From: Brevundimonas sp. SORGH_AS_0993
GTDB lineage: Bacteria; Pseudomonadota; Alphaproteobacteria; Caulobacterales; Caulobacteraceae
DNA length: 64,000 bases
Assembly (NCBI RefSeq): GCF_030818545.1
Contig: NZ_JAUTAH010000001.1
Span: forward strand, 1,555,001-1,619,000
Direction: 5' to 3'
Shown: in pieces, positions 1 to 11,011 of the stretch
How positions within the stretch are numbered: the first letter of the stretch is position 1
Layout of the letters: every line of letters begins with the position of its first letter
The notes under the pieces: model-generated
Databases searched by the model: none
Seen by the model: only the letters and a program-made list of their open reading frames with translations
What the model was told of the DNA's origin: nothing
Position numbers and translations under genes: made by a program

Positions 1-550
1 TCAGGGCATAGACCACCTCGGGCCGCAGCGGGCCTGAGACGTTCAGGGCGCGGGCCATGGCGGCCGTGTCGCGGGCGAAGAAGCGGCCGTCGCGCGGCGG
101 GGGCGACAGGGCGCCGGGCCTGGGCGCCGTGCGAAACTCACCGATCAGGACCACAGGCAGGGTGGACGGCGCGACGGCCGGCCGGGCCGTGACGGCGTCG
201 GGAAGAAAGCCCCGGTCGATCAGGAGGGTGAAGACCTGGCCTTCGGGGCGGCAGGCCGAGATCAGGCGCACGCCCGGCGCCCCGTCATGGATGGTCTGAA
301 GCTCCACGAAGGGCGCGGTGGCCAGGCCCCGGCAGGTCATGAGGGCCTTGCGGAACTCAAGCCCCGCACCCTTTTCCGCCCCGGCCAGAAGGGTCTCCAG
401 CGGCGCGGGCGGCTGGGCGCCCGCCGCATCCGCCGCCGCGATCAGCCCTTCCTTCCACTTCAACCGCTCGACCTGCCAGACGCCCAGGCCGATCAAGAGA
501 ACCAGGGCGGCGGCTGTCAGGACCGTCAGTATCCAGGGAAAACGCTTCAT
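1..550 (-). CDS. SURF1 family cytochrome oxidase assembly protein (partial)
   Basis: Inner-membrane assembly factor for the haem a-containing subunit of cytochrome c oxidase. The 5' part of the gene is present (about 183 codons); the C-terminus runs off the left window edge. The N-terminus has one membrane helix (about residues 5-22) followed by the family-typical GVWQVERLKWKE stretch, and later the LIDRGFLPD and GEFRTAPRPG segments resemble the conserved SURF1 core. The ATG overlaps the stop of the DUF983 gene as ATGA, so it is probably translationally coupled as the last visible gene of the cta cluster. The family call is from sequence pattern; the missing C-terminal helix cannot be checked. 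Confidence 0.85.
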   Translation of the reverse strand, partial: MKRFPWILTVLTAAALVLLIGLGVWQVERLKWKEGLIAAADAAGAQPPAPLETLLAGAEKGAGLEFRKALMTCRGLATAPFVELQTIHDGAPGVRLISACRPEGQVFTLLIDRGFLPDAVTARPAVAPSTLPVVLIGEFRTAPRPGALSPPPRDGRFFARDTAAMARALNVSGPLRPEVVYAL

Positions 551-951
551 CGCTGGTTCCGGTATTGCAGGGCGATCATCAGCCCCCGGCCCGGCCGCAT
601 CAGGGCCAGGGACAGGACGACGACCAGCGGTAGCCAGACGACCAGATGCACCCACATCGGCGGATGGAATTTGATCTCGACGAACAGGGCCGAAAAGCCG
701 ACCAGAAAGCCCGCGATCTGCATGATGAAGGTCGCCGGCCCGTCGCCGGTCTGGATGGTCGAATAGTCCAGGCCGCAGGCGGCGCAGGCGGGACGGACCT
801 TCAGGAAGCCGTCGAACAGCGCGCCCTTCCCGCAGCGCGGACACCGCCCCCGCAGACCCGCCCGCACCGGGTCTGTGCAAACGGCGACGGCGCGGGACGA
901 TGGCTCGCCCCGCCGCGCCGCCTCGGAAACCTCAGGCCCGTCTTGGATCAA
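547..951 (-). CDS. DUF983 family zinc-ribbon membrane protein
   Basis: Small protein (134 aa) with two CxxC pairs near residues 37-60 (CPRCG and CAACG), a likely zinc ribbon, followed by two hydrophobic helices and a basic C-terminus. This is the DUF983 architecture, which commonly sits in alphaproteobacterial cytochrome oxidase clusters; its molecular role is not established. The only start that fits is TTG, which overlaps the TGA of ctaE (TTGA), implying translational coupling. It overlaps SURF1 by ATGA at its 3' end. Function beyond oxidase association is inference from position. Confidence 0.85.
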   Translation of the reverse strand: MIQDGPEVSEAARRGEPSSRAVAVCTDPVRAGLRGRCPRCGKGALFDGFLKVRPACAACGLDYSTIQTGDGPATFIMQIAGFLVGFSALFVEIKFHPPMWVHLVVWLPLVVVLSLALMRPGRGLMIALQYRNQR

Positions 952-1865
952 CCGAAGACGACATAGACGAAGGCGAACAGGAACAGCCAGACCACGTCCA
1001 CGAAGTGCCAGTACCAGGCCGCCGCCTCGAAGCCGAAATGCTTCTGCGGGGTGAAGTCTCCGGCCAGCAGGCGGATCAGGCAGACCGCCAGGAAGATCGT
1101 CCCGATCAGGACGTGGAAGCCGTGGAAGCCCGTCGCCATGAAGAAGATCGACCCGTACAGGCCCGAGTTCACGGCCTCTTCGTTGAAGAACAGCTTCTCG
1201 TGCAGGATGTGGTGGTACTCATACGCCTGGACGCAGGTGAACAGGACGCCCAGGGCCACGGTGATGGCCAGGGCGATCTTGGCGCCCTTGCGGTCGCCGA
1301 TCTGGATGGCGTGGTGCGCCCAGGTGACGGTGCAGCCCGAGAGCAGCAGGGTCACGGTGTTCAGCAGCGGCAGTTGCCACGGCGACAGGACCTCGACCCC
1401 CTTGGGCGGCCAGGTCGACCAGGCCTTGGCGGTGTCGGCCCAGGTTCCGACTTCCGGCGTCAGGGCGCGCGATTCATGGAACAGGGCCATGTCGAAGAAC
1501 ATCCAGAAGAAGGCGACGAAAAACATCACCTCGGATGCGATGAACAGGATCATGCCGTAGCGCAGGCCCAGGGACACGACCGGGGTGTGATCGCCCGCCT
1601 TGGATTCCTTGATCACGTCCGACCACCAGCCGAAGGCCGAGATCAGCACCCCCGCCAGGCCGGCGAAGAAGACGGCCGGCTTGCCCTGGGCCAAGAAGTT
1701 GGCGGCGATCGGACCGCCCTCGGCGGGGGCCAGGCCCTTCATCCAGATGACGGCGCCGATGAACATGACGGTCGCGCCGATGGAGGACAGCAACGGCCAC
1801 GGGCTGGGCGGCACCAGATGGTAGTCGTGCTGCGGAGCAGCGTGCGCATCGGCCATGCGTTTCAT
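948..1865 (-). CDS. ctaE: Cytochrome c oxidase subunit III
   Basis: Membrane subunit III of aa3-type cytochrome c oxidase (305 aa, usual length). It shows the expected seven hydrophobic segments, the N-terminal HDYHLVPPSPWPLL motif, the SEVMFFVAFFW helix and the C-terminal WHFVDVVWLFLF motif typical of subunit III. An ATG at 1856 (MADAHAAP) is a possible alternative start three codons in. It lies downstream of the NUDIX gene by 8 bp and overlaps DUF983, so it belongs to the cta transcription unit starting at ctaC. Confidence 0.97.
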   Translation of the reverse strand: MKRMADAHAAPQHDYHLVPPSPWPLLSSIGATVMFIGAVIWMKGLAPAEGGPIAANFLAQGKPAVFFAGLAGVLISAFGWWSDVIKESKAGDHTPVVSLGLRYGMILFIASEVMFFVAFFWMFFDMALFHESRALTPEVGTWADTAKAWSTWPPKGVEVLSPWQLPLLNTVTLLLSGCTVTWAHHAIQIGDRKGAKIALAITVALGVLFTCVQAYEYHHILHEKLFFNEEAVNSGLYGSIFFMATGFHGFHVLIGTIFLAVCLIRLLAGDFTPQKHFGFEAAAWYWHFVDVVWLFLFAFVYVVFG

Positions 1866-1873
1866 CCCTGTCG

Positions 1874-2362
1874 TCAGGCGATAGAGTCGCCTTTGCTTTC
1901 GGCTATAGCGTTCCCTCTTTCACCGCGCCAGAGGGGCGCCGTCTTTCCGCCTTTTTCCAGCGCCGCGAGGGCCTGGGCGGTGAAGACCGACAGGGGCTGG
2001 GGCGGCGTTTCGGGGTCGAACCAGCCCATGTCGGAAAAGGCCTGCGGCTCGGTCAGCCGCGCCTCTCCGGAGAAGTCGCGCGTGACATAGATCATCGAGA
2101 CCCAATGCTGGCGGTCGTCGGGCAGCAGGGCTTCGGCCAGGCACAGGAAGTCGACGTCGCCGATCGTCAGACCGCTCTCTTCCTCGGCCTCGCGCCGGGC
2201 GGCCTCCAGGCTGGGCTCCATATGATCGACCTTGCCGCCGACGATGCTCCAGAACCCGGCCTCGGGCGCCTTCAACCGTCTGTAGAGCAGCACCCGTCCG
2301 TCGGCCCGCCGGATGACCAGGCCGCAGCCGACGCCGGGAAAGTCCACGCCGGGCTTGCCCAT
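1874..2362 (-). CDS. NUDIX hydrolase
   Basis: Predicted pyrophosphohydrolase of 162 aa. A complete Nudix box is visible: G-x5-E, seven residues, then REAEEESGL (around residues 40-62). The start is set at the ATG that overlaps the ctaG stop as TGATG; the reading frame stays open further upstream inside ctaG but that part is out-of-frame noise. Position inside an oxidase assembly operon is unusual. Substrate cannot be told from sequence; the closest general resemblance is to the MutT/ADP-ribose-type Nudix proteins. It may simply be a co-transcribed housekeeping enzyme. Confidence 0.9.
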   Translation of the reverse strand: MGKPGVDFPGVGCGLVIRRADGRVLLYRRLKAPEAGFWSIVGGKVDHMEPSLEAARREAEEESGLTIGDVDFLCLAEALLPDDRQHWVSMIYVTRDFSGEARLTEPQAFSDMGWFDPETPPQPLSVFTAQALAALEKGGKTAPLWRGERGNAIAESKGDSIA

Positions 2363-2898
2363 CAGGCTTTCGGCGCGTCCACGGAGGGGAAGAAGGTGTA
2401 GCTGAGGGTGATGTCGCGCGCGCCCTTGGCCTCGCGGTCGGTCGCCAGTTCGGGGGCGATGAAATACTGGACCGGAAACTGGCGCGTCTCGCCCGCCGCC
2501 AGGGTCTGGTCGGTAAAGCAGAAGCATTGCAGCTTCTGGAAATACGGTCCCGTCTGTTCGGGCGAGACGTTGTAGCTGGCCCGCACCTGGATCGGCCTGT
2601 CCGAGGTGTTGGTCACGTCGAAATAGGCCAGGCCCGTTTCCCCGATCCGCACGCGCTGGGTCGGGCTTTCGGCGCGGAAGATCATGGGCACGCCGCGCAC
2701 ATTGGTGTCGAACCGCACCGTGACCGTCTCGTCCAGCACGGTGTCGGGCGCCTTGTCCGCCCGCATGGTCGTGCCGTCGAAGCCCGTGACCTGGCAGAAC
2801 ATCCGGTAAAGCGGCACGGCGGCGAAGGCGGCGCCCGTCATCCCCATCACCGTCAGCACGCAGATGACGGCGATCATGTTCTTGCGGCCAGGTTTCAT
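2362..2898 (-). CDS. ctaG: Cytochrome c oxidase assembly protein CtaG/Cox11
   Basis: Copper chaperone that delivers copper to CuB of cytochrome oxidase subunit I. The 178 aa protein has an N-terminal membrane anchor (residues 8-28), the conserved Cys35 after the anchor (YRMFCQVTGF), an immunoglobulin-like periplasmic domain and the copper-binding CFCF motif at residues 125-128. Start ATG overlaps the stop of the small upstream gene (ATGA). Typical length and motifs make this call secure. Confidence 0.97.
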   Translation of the reverse strand: MKPGRKNMIAVICVLTVMGMTGAAFAAVPLYRMFCQVTGFDGTTMRADKAPDTVLDETVTVRFDTNVRGVPMIFRAESPTQRVRIGETGLAYFDVTNTSDRPIQVRASYNVSPEQTGPYFQKLQCFCFTDQTLAAGETRQFPVQYFIAPELATDREAKGARDITLSYTFFPSVDAPKA

Positions 2899-3065
2899 AG
2901 CGGCCCGCCTTCGACCGCGTCGCGCAGGGCCCGCTCGTCGGCCTGGTTCTGCTGCAGACGGATGACGGTGGTGGCGAAGACCAGGACGATGAAGGCGACC
3001 AGGGCCAGGGCGATCCAGAGGTTGCGGCGCTTGCGGGCGCGCAGTTCTTCGGGCGTCAGACGCAT
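2895..3065 (-). CDS. Small single-helix CoxF-like protein
   Basis: Small 56 aa protein beginning MRLTPEELRARKRRN, with a basic N-terminus, one membrane helix (about residues 17-37) and a short polar tail. Size, topology and place between ctaB and ctaG match the poorly characterised CoxF-type proteins of alphaproteobacterial oxidase clusters. The start at 3065 is 4 bp from the ctaB stop; its stop overlaps ctaG (ATGA). The exact role is unknown; assembly factor is an inference from position. Confidence 0.75.
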   Translation of the reverse strand: MRLTPEELRARKRRNLWIALALVAFIVLVFATTVIRLQQNQADERALRDAVEGGPL

Positions 3066-3069
3066 GGCA

Positions 3070-4059
3070 TTAGGCTCCCACACCGGACAGGGCCTCGACC
3101 AGCAGCGCCGAGAACAGCGCCATCAGATAGAGGATGGAAAAGGCGAACAGGTCGCGCGCCGGTTTGGCCTGGGCGCGGACATCGTACAATGCGGCCTCGC
3201 GTCCCACGGCTTCGGCCTTGTCGGGCTCGTCGCCCGCGCGCGAGCGATAGAGCCGCAGCGCCAGACCCAGAAAGCCGACCCCGCCCAGGATCGAGACGGC
3301 CAGATAGACCAGGCCGCCCAGACCTGTCAGGCCGGGCAGGATCGCCACCGGCACGAACACCAGGCTGTAGATCAGGATCTGCAGGCGAGTGGACTTGGCG
3401 CCGCGCGCCACCGGCATCATCGGAATGCCCGCCTTGGCGTAGTCGCCGGCTGAATACAGCGCCAGCGCCCAGCTGTGCGGCGGGGTCCACAGGAAGATGA
3501 TCAGGAACAGCAGCCAGGCCTGCCATGGCGCCTGGCCCGTCGCCGCCGCCCAGCCGATCACCGGGGGAAAGGCGCCCGCCGCCCCGCCGATGACGATGTT
3601 CTGGGGCGTCCGGCGCTTCAGCAGCAGGGTGTAGAATCCGGCGTAATAGACGATGGTCAGGGCCAGGAGCCCTGCCGCCAGCCAGTTGGCGTTCATGCCC
3701 AGCAGCATGACCGAGAACAGGCTGAGGATCACCCCATAGGCCATCGCATCATTTTTCCGGATGCGGCCGGCCGCGACGGGACGCCCGCGCGTGCGCCGCA
3801 TCAGGGCGTCGGTCTCGCCCTCCAGCGCCATGTTCAGGGCGCCGGCCGCGCCCGCGCCCACGGCGATGCACAGGATGGCGATGGCGGCGGCGAAGGGGTT
3901 CATCGATCCCGGCGCGACGACTAGGCCGGTCGCGGCGGTGAAGACCACCAGCGACATGACGCGCGGCTTCAACAGCTGGAAGAAGTCTTCCGGCTGGGCG
4001 GTGGAGACCGGGGGGCGGTCCTGGGTCGGGGCCTCGGTGGGGGTTTGAACTTCGGTCAT
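3070..4059 (-). CDS. ctaB: Protoheme IX farnesyltransferase (haem O synthase)
   Basis: Transfers a farnesyl group to protohaem to make haem O, precursor of haem a for the oxidase. About 329 aa with nine hydrophobic segments. The UbiA-superfamily motifs are present: NMALEGETDALMRRTRGRP (first Asp-rich loop) and the later YAKAGIPMMP loop region. Start chosen at MTEVQ; a start five codons upstream (4074, MPRAQ) is equally possible because neither has a clear Shine-Dalgarno sequence. An 84-bp gap containing a hairpin separates it from ctaD. Confidence 0.95.
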   Translation of the reverse strand: MTEVQTPTEAPTQDRPPVSTAQPEDFFQLLKPRVMSLVVFTAATGLVVAPGSMNPFAAAIAILCIAVGAGAAGALNMALEGETDALMRRTRGRPVAAGRIRKNDAMAYGVILSLFSVMLLGMNANWLAAGLLALTIVYYAGFYTLLLKRRTPQNIVIGGAAGAFPPVIGWAAATGQAPWQAWLLFLIIFLWTPPHSWALALYSAGDYAKAGIPMMPVARGAKSTRLQILIYSLVFVPVAILPGLTGLGGLVYLAVSILGGVGFLGLALRLYRSRAGDEPDKAEAVGREAALYDVRAQAKPARDLFAFSILYLMALFSALLVEALSGVGA

Positions 4060-4093
4060 CTGCGCGCGCGGCATAGCACACTGGAAAGCAGAA

Positions 4094-4122
4094 GGCCGCT
4101 CCTTCCTATGGAAAGAGCGGCC
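4094..4122 (-). terminator. Intercistronic hairpin between ctaD and ctaB
   Basis: Inverted repeat GGCCGCTC (4094-4101) / GAGCGGCC (4115-4122) with a 13-nt loop that can pair further. On the minus strand it follows the ctaD stop and is followed by a weakly T-rich stretch. It could be a partial terminator or an RNA-stability element that lowers expression of the assembly genes relative to the structural subunits. No strong U-tract is visible. Confidence 0.4.
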
Positions 4123-4143
4123 CACTGGCGGTCCGAAACGGGA

Positions 4144-6845
<2,702 letters not shown>

Positions 6846-7039
6846 AAAACCGTTATTCAGCAGACGCTTGCGAACGAATCGCAACTGTCACGCTGACGTG
6901 ATTGCCACGCCCGGCGCTTTGCCGATCACCTATCGGATCGTTCCAGCCTTGCCAAGCGATCAACGCCGATCCGGCCGCAAAGCCGCCGCAAGCTGGGCCG
7001 CTAAGCGCCACGATTAAATCGCTGTCATGTTTCGACAGC

Positions 7040-7063
7040 TACCTTGCGTCACAAGATACCTTG
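7040..7063 (+). promoter_or_regulatory. Putative PadR operator: three TACCTTG half-sites
   Basis: TACCTTG (7040-7046), CAAGATA (7052-7058) and TACCTTG (7057-7063) form one near-palindrome with 5-bp spacing plus an extra overlapping half-site, 35-58 bp upstream of the padR start. PadR-type repressors usually bind such inverted repeats in their own promoters. The position and symmetry are seen directly; binding is inferred. Confidence 0.55.
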
Positions 7064-7097
7064 CCGTATTCGATTTCCATCACAGGGAGAGATCGAG

Positions 7098-7442
7098 GTG
7101 CCTGAAACCATCGAGATACAGCTGAAGAAGGGGGTGCTTGGGCTATGCGTCCTGGCCCTTCTGAACCGGGCGGACAGCTACGCCTACGAGATCGCCAGCC
7201 GGCTTGCGGACGCCATCGACATGGGGGAAGGCACCATCTACCCCCTGATGCGGCGGATGCAGGCCGAGGGCCAGGTCGAGACCTATCTGGTCGAATCCTC
7301 GTCCGGGCCGTCCCGGAAATACTATCGCCTGACCGAGGCGGGCCGCGCGGCCTTGGCCGCCCAGACCGCCGAATGGTCCGCCTTCACCAAGGCCGTCGAC
7401 GCCATCGTGGCGAACGACGCCGACCAGGGAGCCGCCCAATGA
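7098..7442 (+). CDS. PadR family transcriptional regulator
   Basis: Winged-helix regulator of 114 aa, the size of the short PadR class. The LKKGVLGLCVLALLNRADSY opening, the GEGTIYPLMRRMQAEG recognition region and the SGPSRKYYRLTEAG wing are typical. The start is the GTG at 7098, preceded by AGGGAGAG at good spacing; the upstream in-frame ATG at 7044 lies inside the operator region. Its stop overlaps the DUF1700 start (ATGA). PadR/DUF1700/DUF2807 trios generally autoregulate; the operator-like repeats upstream fit this. Confidence 0.93.
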   Translation: MPETIEIQLKKGVLGLCVLALLNRADSYAYEIASRLADAIDMGEGTIYPLMRRMQAEGQVETYLVESSSGPSRKYYRLTEAGRAALAAQTAEWSAFTKAVDAIVANDADQGAAQ

Positions 7443-8041
7443 CGCGCGCCGAGTTCATCAATCGCCTGAAGGACGGGCTGGTCGGACTGCCGACCACCAC
7501 GGCCAACGACATACTGGCTGACTACCAGACCCATTTCGACGACGGCCTGGCCGCCGGACGCACCGAGGCCGAGGTCGCGGCGGCGCTGGGCGATCCGGTC
7601 CGGCTGGCCCGCGAACTGAAGGCCGAGGCCGGCATCCAGCGCTGGCGCCAGGAAAAGAACCCGTCCGCCGCCGCCGGCGCCGTCTTCGCGGTGCTGGGCC
7701 TGGGCGCGCTGGACATCCTGATCCTTCTGCCCCTGCTGATGGGCGTGGTGGGGACCGTGTTCGGCTTCTTCATCGCCGCCGTCGTCATGTTCGTCTGCGG
7801 CGGGGTGGTCATGGTCGCAGGCCCCTTCGCCGGCTTCCCCGGCGGGCCCTTTGCGGCGATCCTGATGGGGCTGGGCCTGATGGCCGGGGCCGTCTTCATC
7901 GCGGCCCTCCTGACCATTTTCACCATCTGGCTGGTCAACGGCGTTGTATGGTTCGCCCGCCTGCATTACCGCCTGCTCAAGCCCGCGCTTGAGCCTTCTT
8001 CTTCCTCCCAATCCACCTCGCCTTCGGGAGTTTCGGCATGA
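7439..8041 (+). CDS. DUF1700 (HAAS) membrane protein
   Basis: 200 aa protein with an N-terminal alpha-helical HAAS-type domain (about residues 1-65, MTRAEFINRLKDGL, ALGDPVRLARELKAE) followed by three to four hydrophobic helices with many glycines, and a Ser-rich tail. It starts at the ATG overlapping the padR stop. This family almost always accompanies PadR regulators and is thought to transmit envelope signals; the biochemical role is unknown. Confidence 0.88.
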   Translation: MTRAEFINRLKDGLVGLPTTTANDILADYQTHFDDGLAAGRTEAEVAAALGDPVRLARELKAEAGIQRWRQEKNPSAAAGAVFAVLGLGALDILILLPLLMGVVGTVFGFFIAAVVMFVCGGVVMVAGPFAGFPGGPFAAILMGLGLMAGAVFIAALLTIFTIWLVNGVVWFARLHYRLLKPALEPSSSSQSTSPSGVSA

Positions 8042-8817
8042 TCCGCACCCTGTTCATCATCGCCGGCGCCGCCTTGGTGCTGTGTTTGGTCACTGTGGGC
8101 GGCGCCCTCGCCATCGGCGGCCACGACCTGCAACGCCACGGCTGGGCTTGGACCATCAAGAACCGCGACGGCGAGACCGTTCGCTTCGAACGGGTCCAGG
8201 GCGACGCCGCCGACCTCGGCCCCCTCACCACCCGCACCCTGGCCTGGACCGGCGGCGAGACCCTGACCGTCGATTCCAGCGTCGATGTCGAATACGTCCA
8301 GGGCGACGCCAACTCCGTGGTCGTCACCGGACCCAAGGCCCTGGCCGACCGGGTGCGGATCGAGGACGGCCATATCCGTCTGGGCGAAGGCGACGAGCGC
8401 GTCGTCTTCGGCTGGGACAGCGGGAATTTTTCGGCCCGCACGGAGCGCGACGAACTGAAGGTCGTCGTCACGGCCCCCAATGTGACCCGCTTCGTCGCCA
8501 ACGGCTCGGGCGATCTGACCATCCGCAGTTACGACCAACCGTCGCTGGCGCTGGACATCGCCGGGTCGTCGGACGTCTCGGCCTCGGGCCGCGCCGATCG
8601 GCTGAGCCTGGACATCGCCGGTGCGGGCGACGCCGACCTGGCCAGCCTGACGCTGAAGGACGCCAAGATCGACATCGCCGGCTCCGGAGAGGCGACGGTC
8701 GCCGCCACCGGCACGGTGGACGTCGACATCAACGGCTCGGGCGACATCAACCTGGCCCTGCGTCCGGCCAAGCTGAACAGCAGCATCTCGGGCTCGGGGG
8801 AAGTTCACCAGAACTGA
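8038..8817 (+). CDS. DUF2807/GIN-domain secreted beta-solenoid protein
   Basis: 259 aa protein with an N-terminal signal/anchor helix (residues 4-26) and repeating beta-helix turns marked by NGSGDL, AGSSDVSASG, AGAGDADL, AGSGEATV and NGSGDIN, the hallmark of the GIN (head domain of trimeric autotransporter-like) family. Start ATG overlaps DUF1700 (ATGA), so the three genes form one operon. Probably exported to the envelope. Function of the family is not established. Confidence 0.88.
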   Translation: MIRTLFIIAGAALVLCLVTVGGALAIGGHDLQRHGWAWTIKNRDGETVRFERVQGDAADLGPLTTRTLAWTGGETLTVDSSVDVEYVQGDANSVVVTGPKALADRVRIEDGHIRLGEGDERVVFGWDSGNFSARTERDELKVVVTAPNVTRFVANGSGDLTIRSYDQPSLALDIAGSSDVSASGRADRLSLDIAGAGDADLASLTLKDAKIDIAGSGEATVAATGTVDVDINGSGDINLALRPAKLNSSISGSGEVHQN

Positions 8818-8844
8818 GCGCAATCGGCGCATGGTCGATAGTCG

Positions 8845-8962
8845 TCATTCCGCGGCGTCCGAAGGACGAACCCGGAACCCAGGGGGACCTCTCCGTCGCC
8901 GGATGCGTTTGACGCCGCTGCGGCATCCCTGGGTTCCGGGCCCTTCGCTCCGCTCAGCCCCG
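8845..8962. repeat. Intergenic palindromic repeat element
   Basis: The gap between the DUF2807 gene and ubiA contains a perfect 14-bp inverted repeat, CCCGGAACCCAGGG (8871-8884) and CCCTGGGTTCCGGG (8927-8940), flanked by looser complementary arms (GTCATTCCGCGG at the left, CCCCGGCGTGACG at the right). The left arm resembles 14419-14455, so this appears to be a dispersed REP/BIME-like element. It may also act as a terminator for the PadR operon. Confidence 0.6.
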
Positions 8963-9036
8963 GCGTGACGAACAGCGAGGTCGGTCGCGTCGTCCACGCC
9001 TTCACCCCTGCGCCTTTCGCCGCTAGTCTGGGCCGC

Positions 9037-10089
9037 ATGACGTTCGCCCCCCTACCCGACGCCGGCGCCAACTGGGTGGACCGCCATGCGCCCGAAGGAC
9101 TGAAACCCTGGCTGAAGCTGGGGCGGTTCGACCGGCCCATCGGCATCTGGCTTCTGCTGCTGCCCGGCTGGCAGGGGATCGCCCTGGCCCTGGCGCAGTA
9201 TCGCCAGGCGCCGGGCCTGTATGATCTATGGCTGTATGATGTCTGGCTTTTCGTCGGCTTCGGCGTCGGCGCCTGTCTGATGCGAGCGGCGGGCTGCGCC
9301 TTCAACGACATCGTCGACCGCGACTTCGACGCCAAGGTCGCCCGCACGGCTCAACGACCCATTCCCTCGGGCCGGCTCAGCGTCAAGCAGGCGTGGGCCT
9401 TCGTCGTGGGCTGCAGCCTGGTCAGCCTGTCGATCCTTTTGACCCTGCCGACCGTGGCGATCCTGCTGGGCGTCGGCTCGCTGGCCCTGGTCGCGGCCTA
9501 TCCCTTCATGAAGCGGATCACCTGGTGGCCCCAGGCCTGGCTGGGACTGACCTTCAACTGGGGCGCCCTGATGGGGTTCGCCGCCGCCCTGCCCCTGGCG
9601 GCGGCCGCCCTTCTGCTCCCTGCCGACCTGGCTGGCGAGTTCCGCCCCTTCCTATGGTCGCCCGCCAGCGACAGCGGCTACGCCGTCGGCCTAGCCTGGC
9701 AGGTCTATCTGCCCGCGATCCTGCTGTGGATCGGCGGCGTCTTCTGGACCCTGGGCTATGACACCATCTACGCCCTTCAGGACATCGAGGACGACGCCAT
9801 GGTCGGGGTGAAGTCCTCGGCGCGGCGGCTTGCCTCGGCCGTGCGGCCGGGGGTCGCCGTCTTCTACGCGCTGGCCGTGGTGTTCGCCGCCCTGGCGGGG
9901 TTGGCGGCCGGGCTGGGGCCGCTGTTCTGGATCGGCCTCATCGCCTACGCCGCGCATCTGGCCTTGCAGACGCGCCGGATCGCTCCGGCGGACGGCCCCC
10001 TGGCCCTGAGGCTGTTCCGGTCGAACCGGGAGGCGGGCTTCATCCTGCTTTTCGCCATCGGCCTGGGCGCAGTCTGGTCGCCGTCCTGA
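9037..10089 (+). CDS. ubiA: 4-hydroxybenzoate octaprenyltransferase
   Basis: Integral membrane prenyltransferase of ubiquinone synthesis, 350 aa. Both aspartate-rich motifs of the family are visible: AFNDIVDRDFDAKVARTAQRP and YDTIYALQDIEDDAMVGVKSSA, together with about eight membrane helices. Start set at MTFAPLPDAGANWVDRHAP; the frame is open upstream through the repeat element, which is not credible coding sequence. A roughly 30-residue insertion between helices (ADLAGEFRPFLWSPASDSG) is seen in related proteins of this order as far as I recall. Confidence 0.95.
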   Translation: MTFAPLPDAGANWVDRHAPEGLKPWLKLGRFDRPIGIWLLLLPGWQGIALALAQYRQAPGLYDLWLYDVWLFVGFGVGACLMRAAGCAFNDIVDRDFDAKVARTAQRPIPSGRLSVKQAWAFVVGCSLVSLSILLTLPTVAILLGVGSLALVAAYPFMKRITWWPQAWLGLTFNWGALMGFAAALPLAAAALLLPADLAGEFRPFLWSPASDSGYAVGLAWQVYLPAILLWIGGVFWTLGYDTIYALQDIEDDAMVGVKSSARRLASAVRPGVAVFYALAVVFAALAGLAAGLGPLFWIGLIAYAAHLALQTRRIAPADGPLALRLFRSNREAGFILLFAIGLGAVWSPS

Positions 10090-10141
10090 TTTCCCCTCCC
10101 CTAGCGTCCCCCCGACGCGCCCCGCGATAGGAACCGAAAGC

Positions 10142-10972
10142 ATGCGCTCCTCCCCCGCCAAGATCCTGCTGATCACCGTCGCCGTCGCCGCAACCCTGTC
10201 CGCAACCCTGGCCGCCTGCCAGCGCCGCGAGGACAAGCCCGCCCAGCCGACGCCGGCGCCGGCCCCCGCCGCCGTGGACGGGCCGCTGGCCTATGACGCC
10301 AAGACCGACTACGCCAGCGTCGAACTGACCCTGCCCGAGACGGTGAAGACCGCCCCCGGCCTGCGCGCGGCCCTGTACGAGGCCGGGGTGCGCGAACTGG
10401 GCCAGTTCGCCGAGGGCGCCCAGGCGGACCTCAGCGAGGCGGGCGGCGGCGACCGTCCCTATACGCGCACCGTCGCCTATTCGCCGGGCGGCGAGACGCC
10501 CAGGCTGATCAGCCTGGCGCGCACCAATTTCGAGGACACGGGCGGCGCCCACCCCAATGTCACCTATGGCGGGGTCGTCTGGGACAAGACGGCCAAGCGG
10601 CCTCTGGGCTTCGCCGATCTGTTCCGCGCCGGGCCGGACACGGTCGCCCTGGACAAGGCCCTGTGCGCCGCCGCCAACGCGGCCAAACAGGCCCGTTCGC
10701 CGGGATCTGAGCCCGCGACCCTGGGCGGCAAGATGTGGACCTGCCCCAAGGCCCTGGCCACGCCCTTCATCCTGACGCCGGGGTCGGAGCCGGGCAAGAT
10801 CGGCGGGATCACCTTCCTGCTCGATTCCTATCAGATCGGGCCGCATTCGGACGGCGACTACTGGATCGCCCTGCCGCAATCGACCTTCCGCACCCTGCTG
10901 GCCCCGGCCTACGCCGACCAGTTCGGCGGCGCCCCGGTCAAGGCAGGCGATGTGACGCCGAAGACCTCATAA
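10142..10972 (+). CDS. DUF4163/DUF3298 (RsiV-like) lipoprotein
   Basis: 276 aa. A lipoprotein signal peptide ends in the lipobox LAAC (Cys at about residue 26), followed by a Pro/Ala linker. The body has the features of paired DUF4163 and DUF3298 domains: SLARTNFEDTGGAHPNVTYGGVVWD, then GITFLLDSYQIGPHSDG and a C-terminal YWIALPQSTFRTLL strand. Such proteins resemble the extracellular part of anti-sigma factor RsiV, but no sigma factor lies nearby. Likely periplasmic-facing lipoprotein of unknown function. Confidence 0.82.
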   Translation: MRSSPAKILLITVAVAATLSATLAACQRREDKPAQPTPAPAPAAVDGPLAYDAKTDYASVELTLPETVKTAPGLRAALYEAGVRELGQFAEGAQADLSEAGGGDRPYTRTVAYSPGGETPRLISLARTNFEDTGGAHPNVTYGGVVWDKTAKRPLGFADLFRAGPDTVALDKALCAAANAAKQARSPGSEPATLGGKMWTCPKALATPFILTPGSEPGKIGGITFLLDSYQIGPHSDGDYWIALPQSTFRTLLAPAYADQFGGAPVKAGDVTPKTS

Positions 10973-10982
10973 ACAACCCGTT

Positions 10983-11005
10983 CATCCCCGGCGAAAGCCG
11001 GGATG
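10983..11005. terminator. Bidirectional hairpin between convergent genes
   Basis: CATCCCCGGC-GAAA-GCCGGGATG forms a strong stem with a stable GAAA tetraloop and one bulged C, between the convergent DUF3298 and hydrolase genes. It lacks a long U-tract, so it may act as a weak intrinsic terminator on either strand. Confidence 0.5.
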
Positions 11006-11011
11006 CACGGA

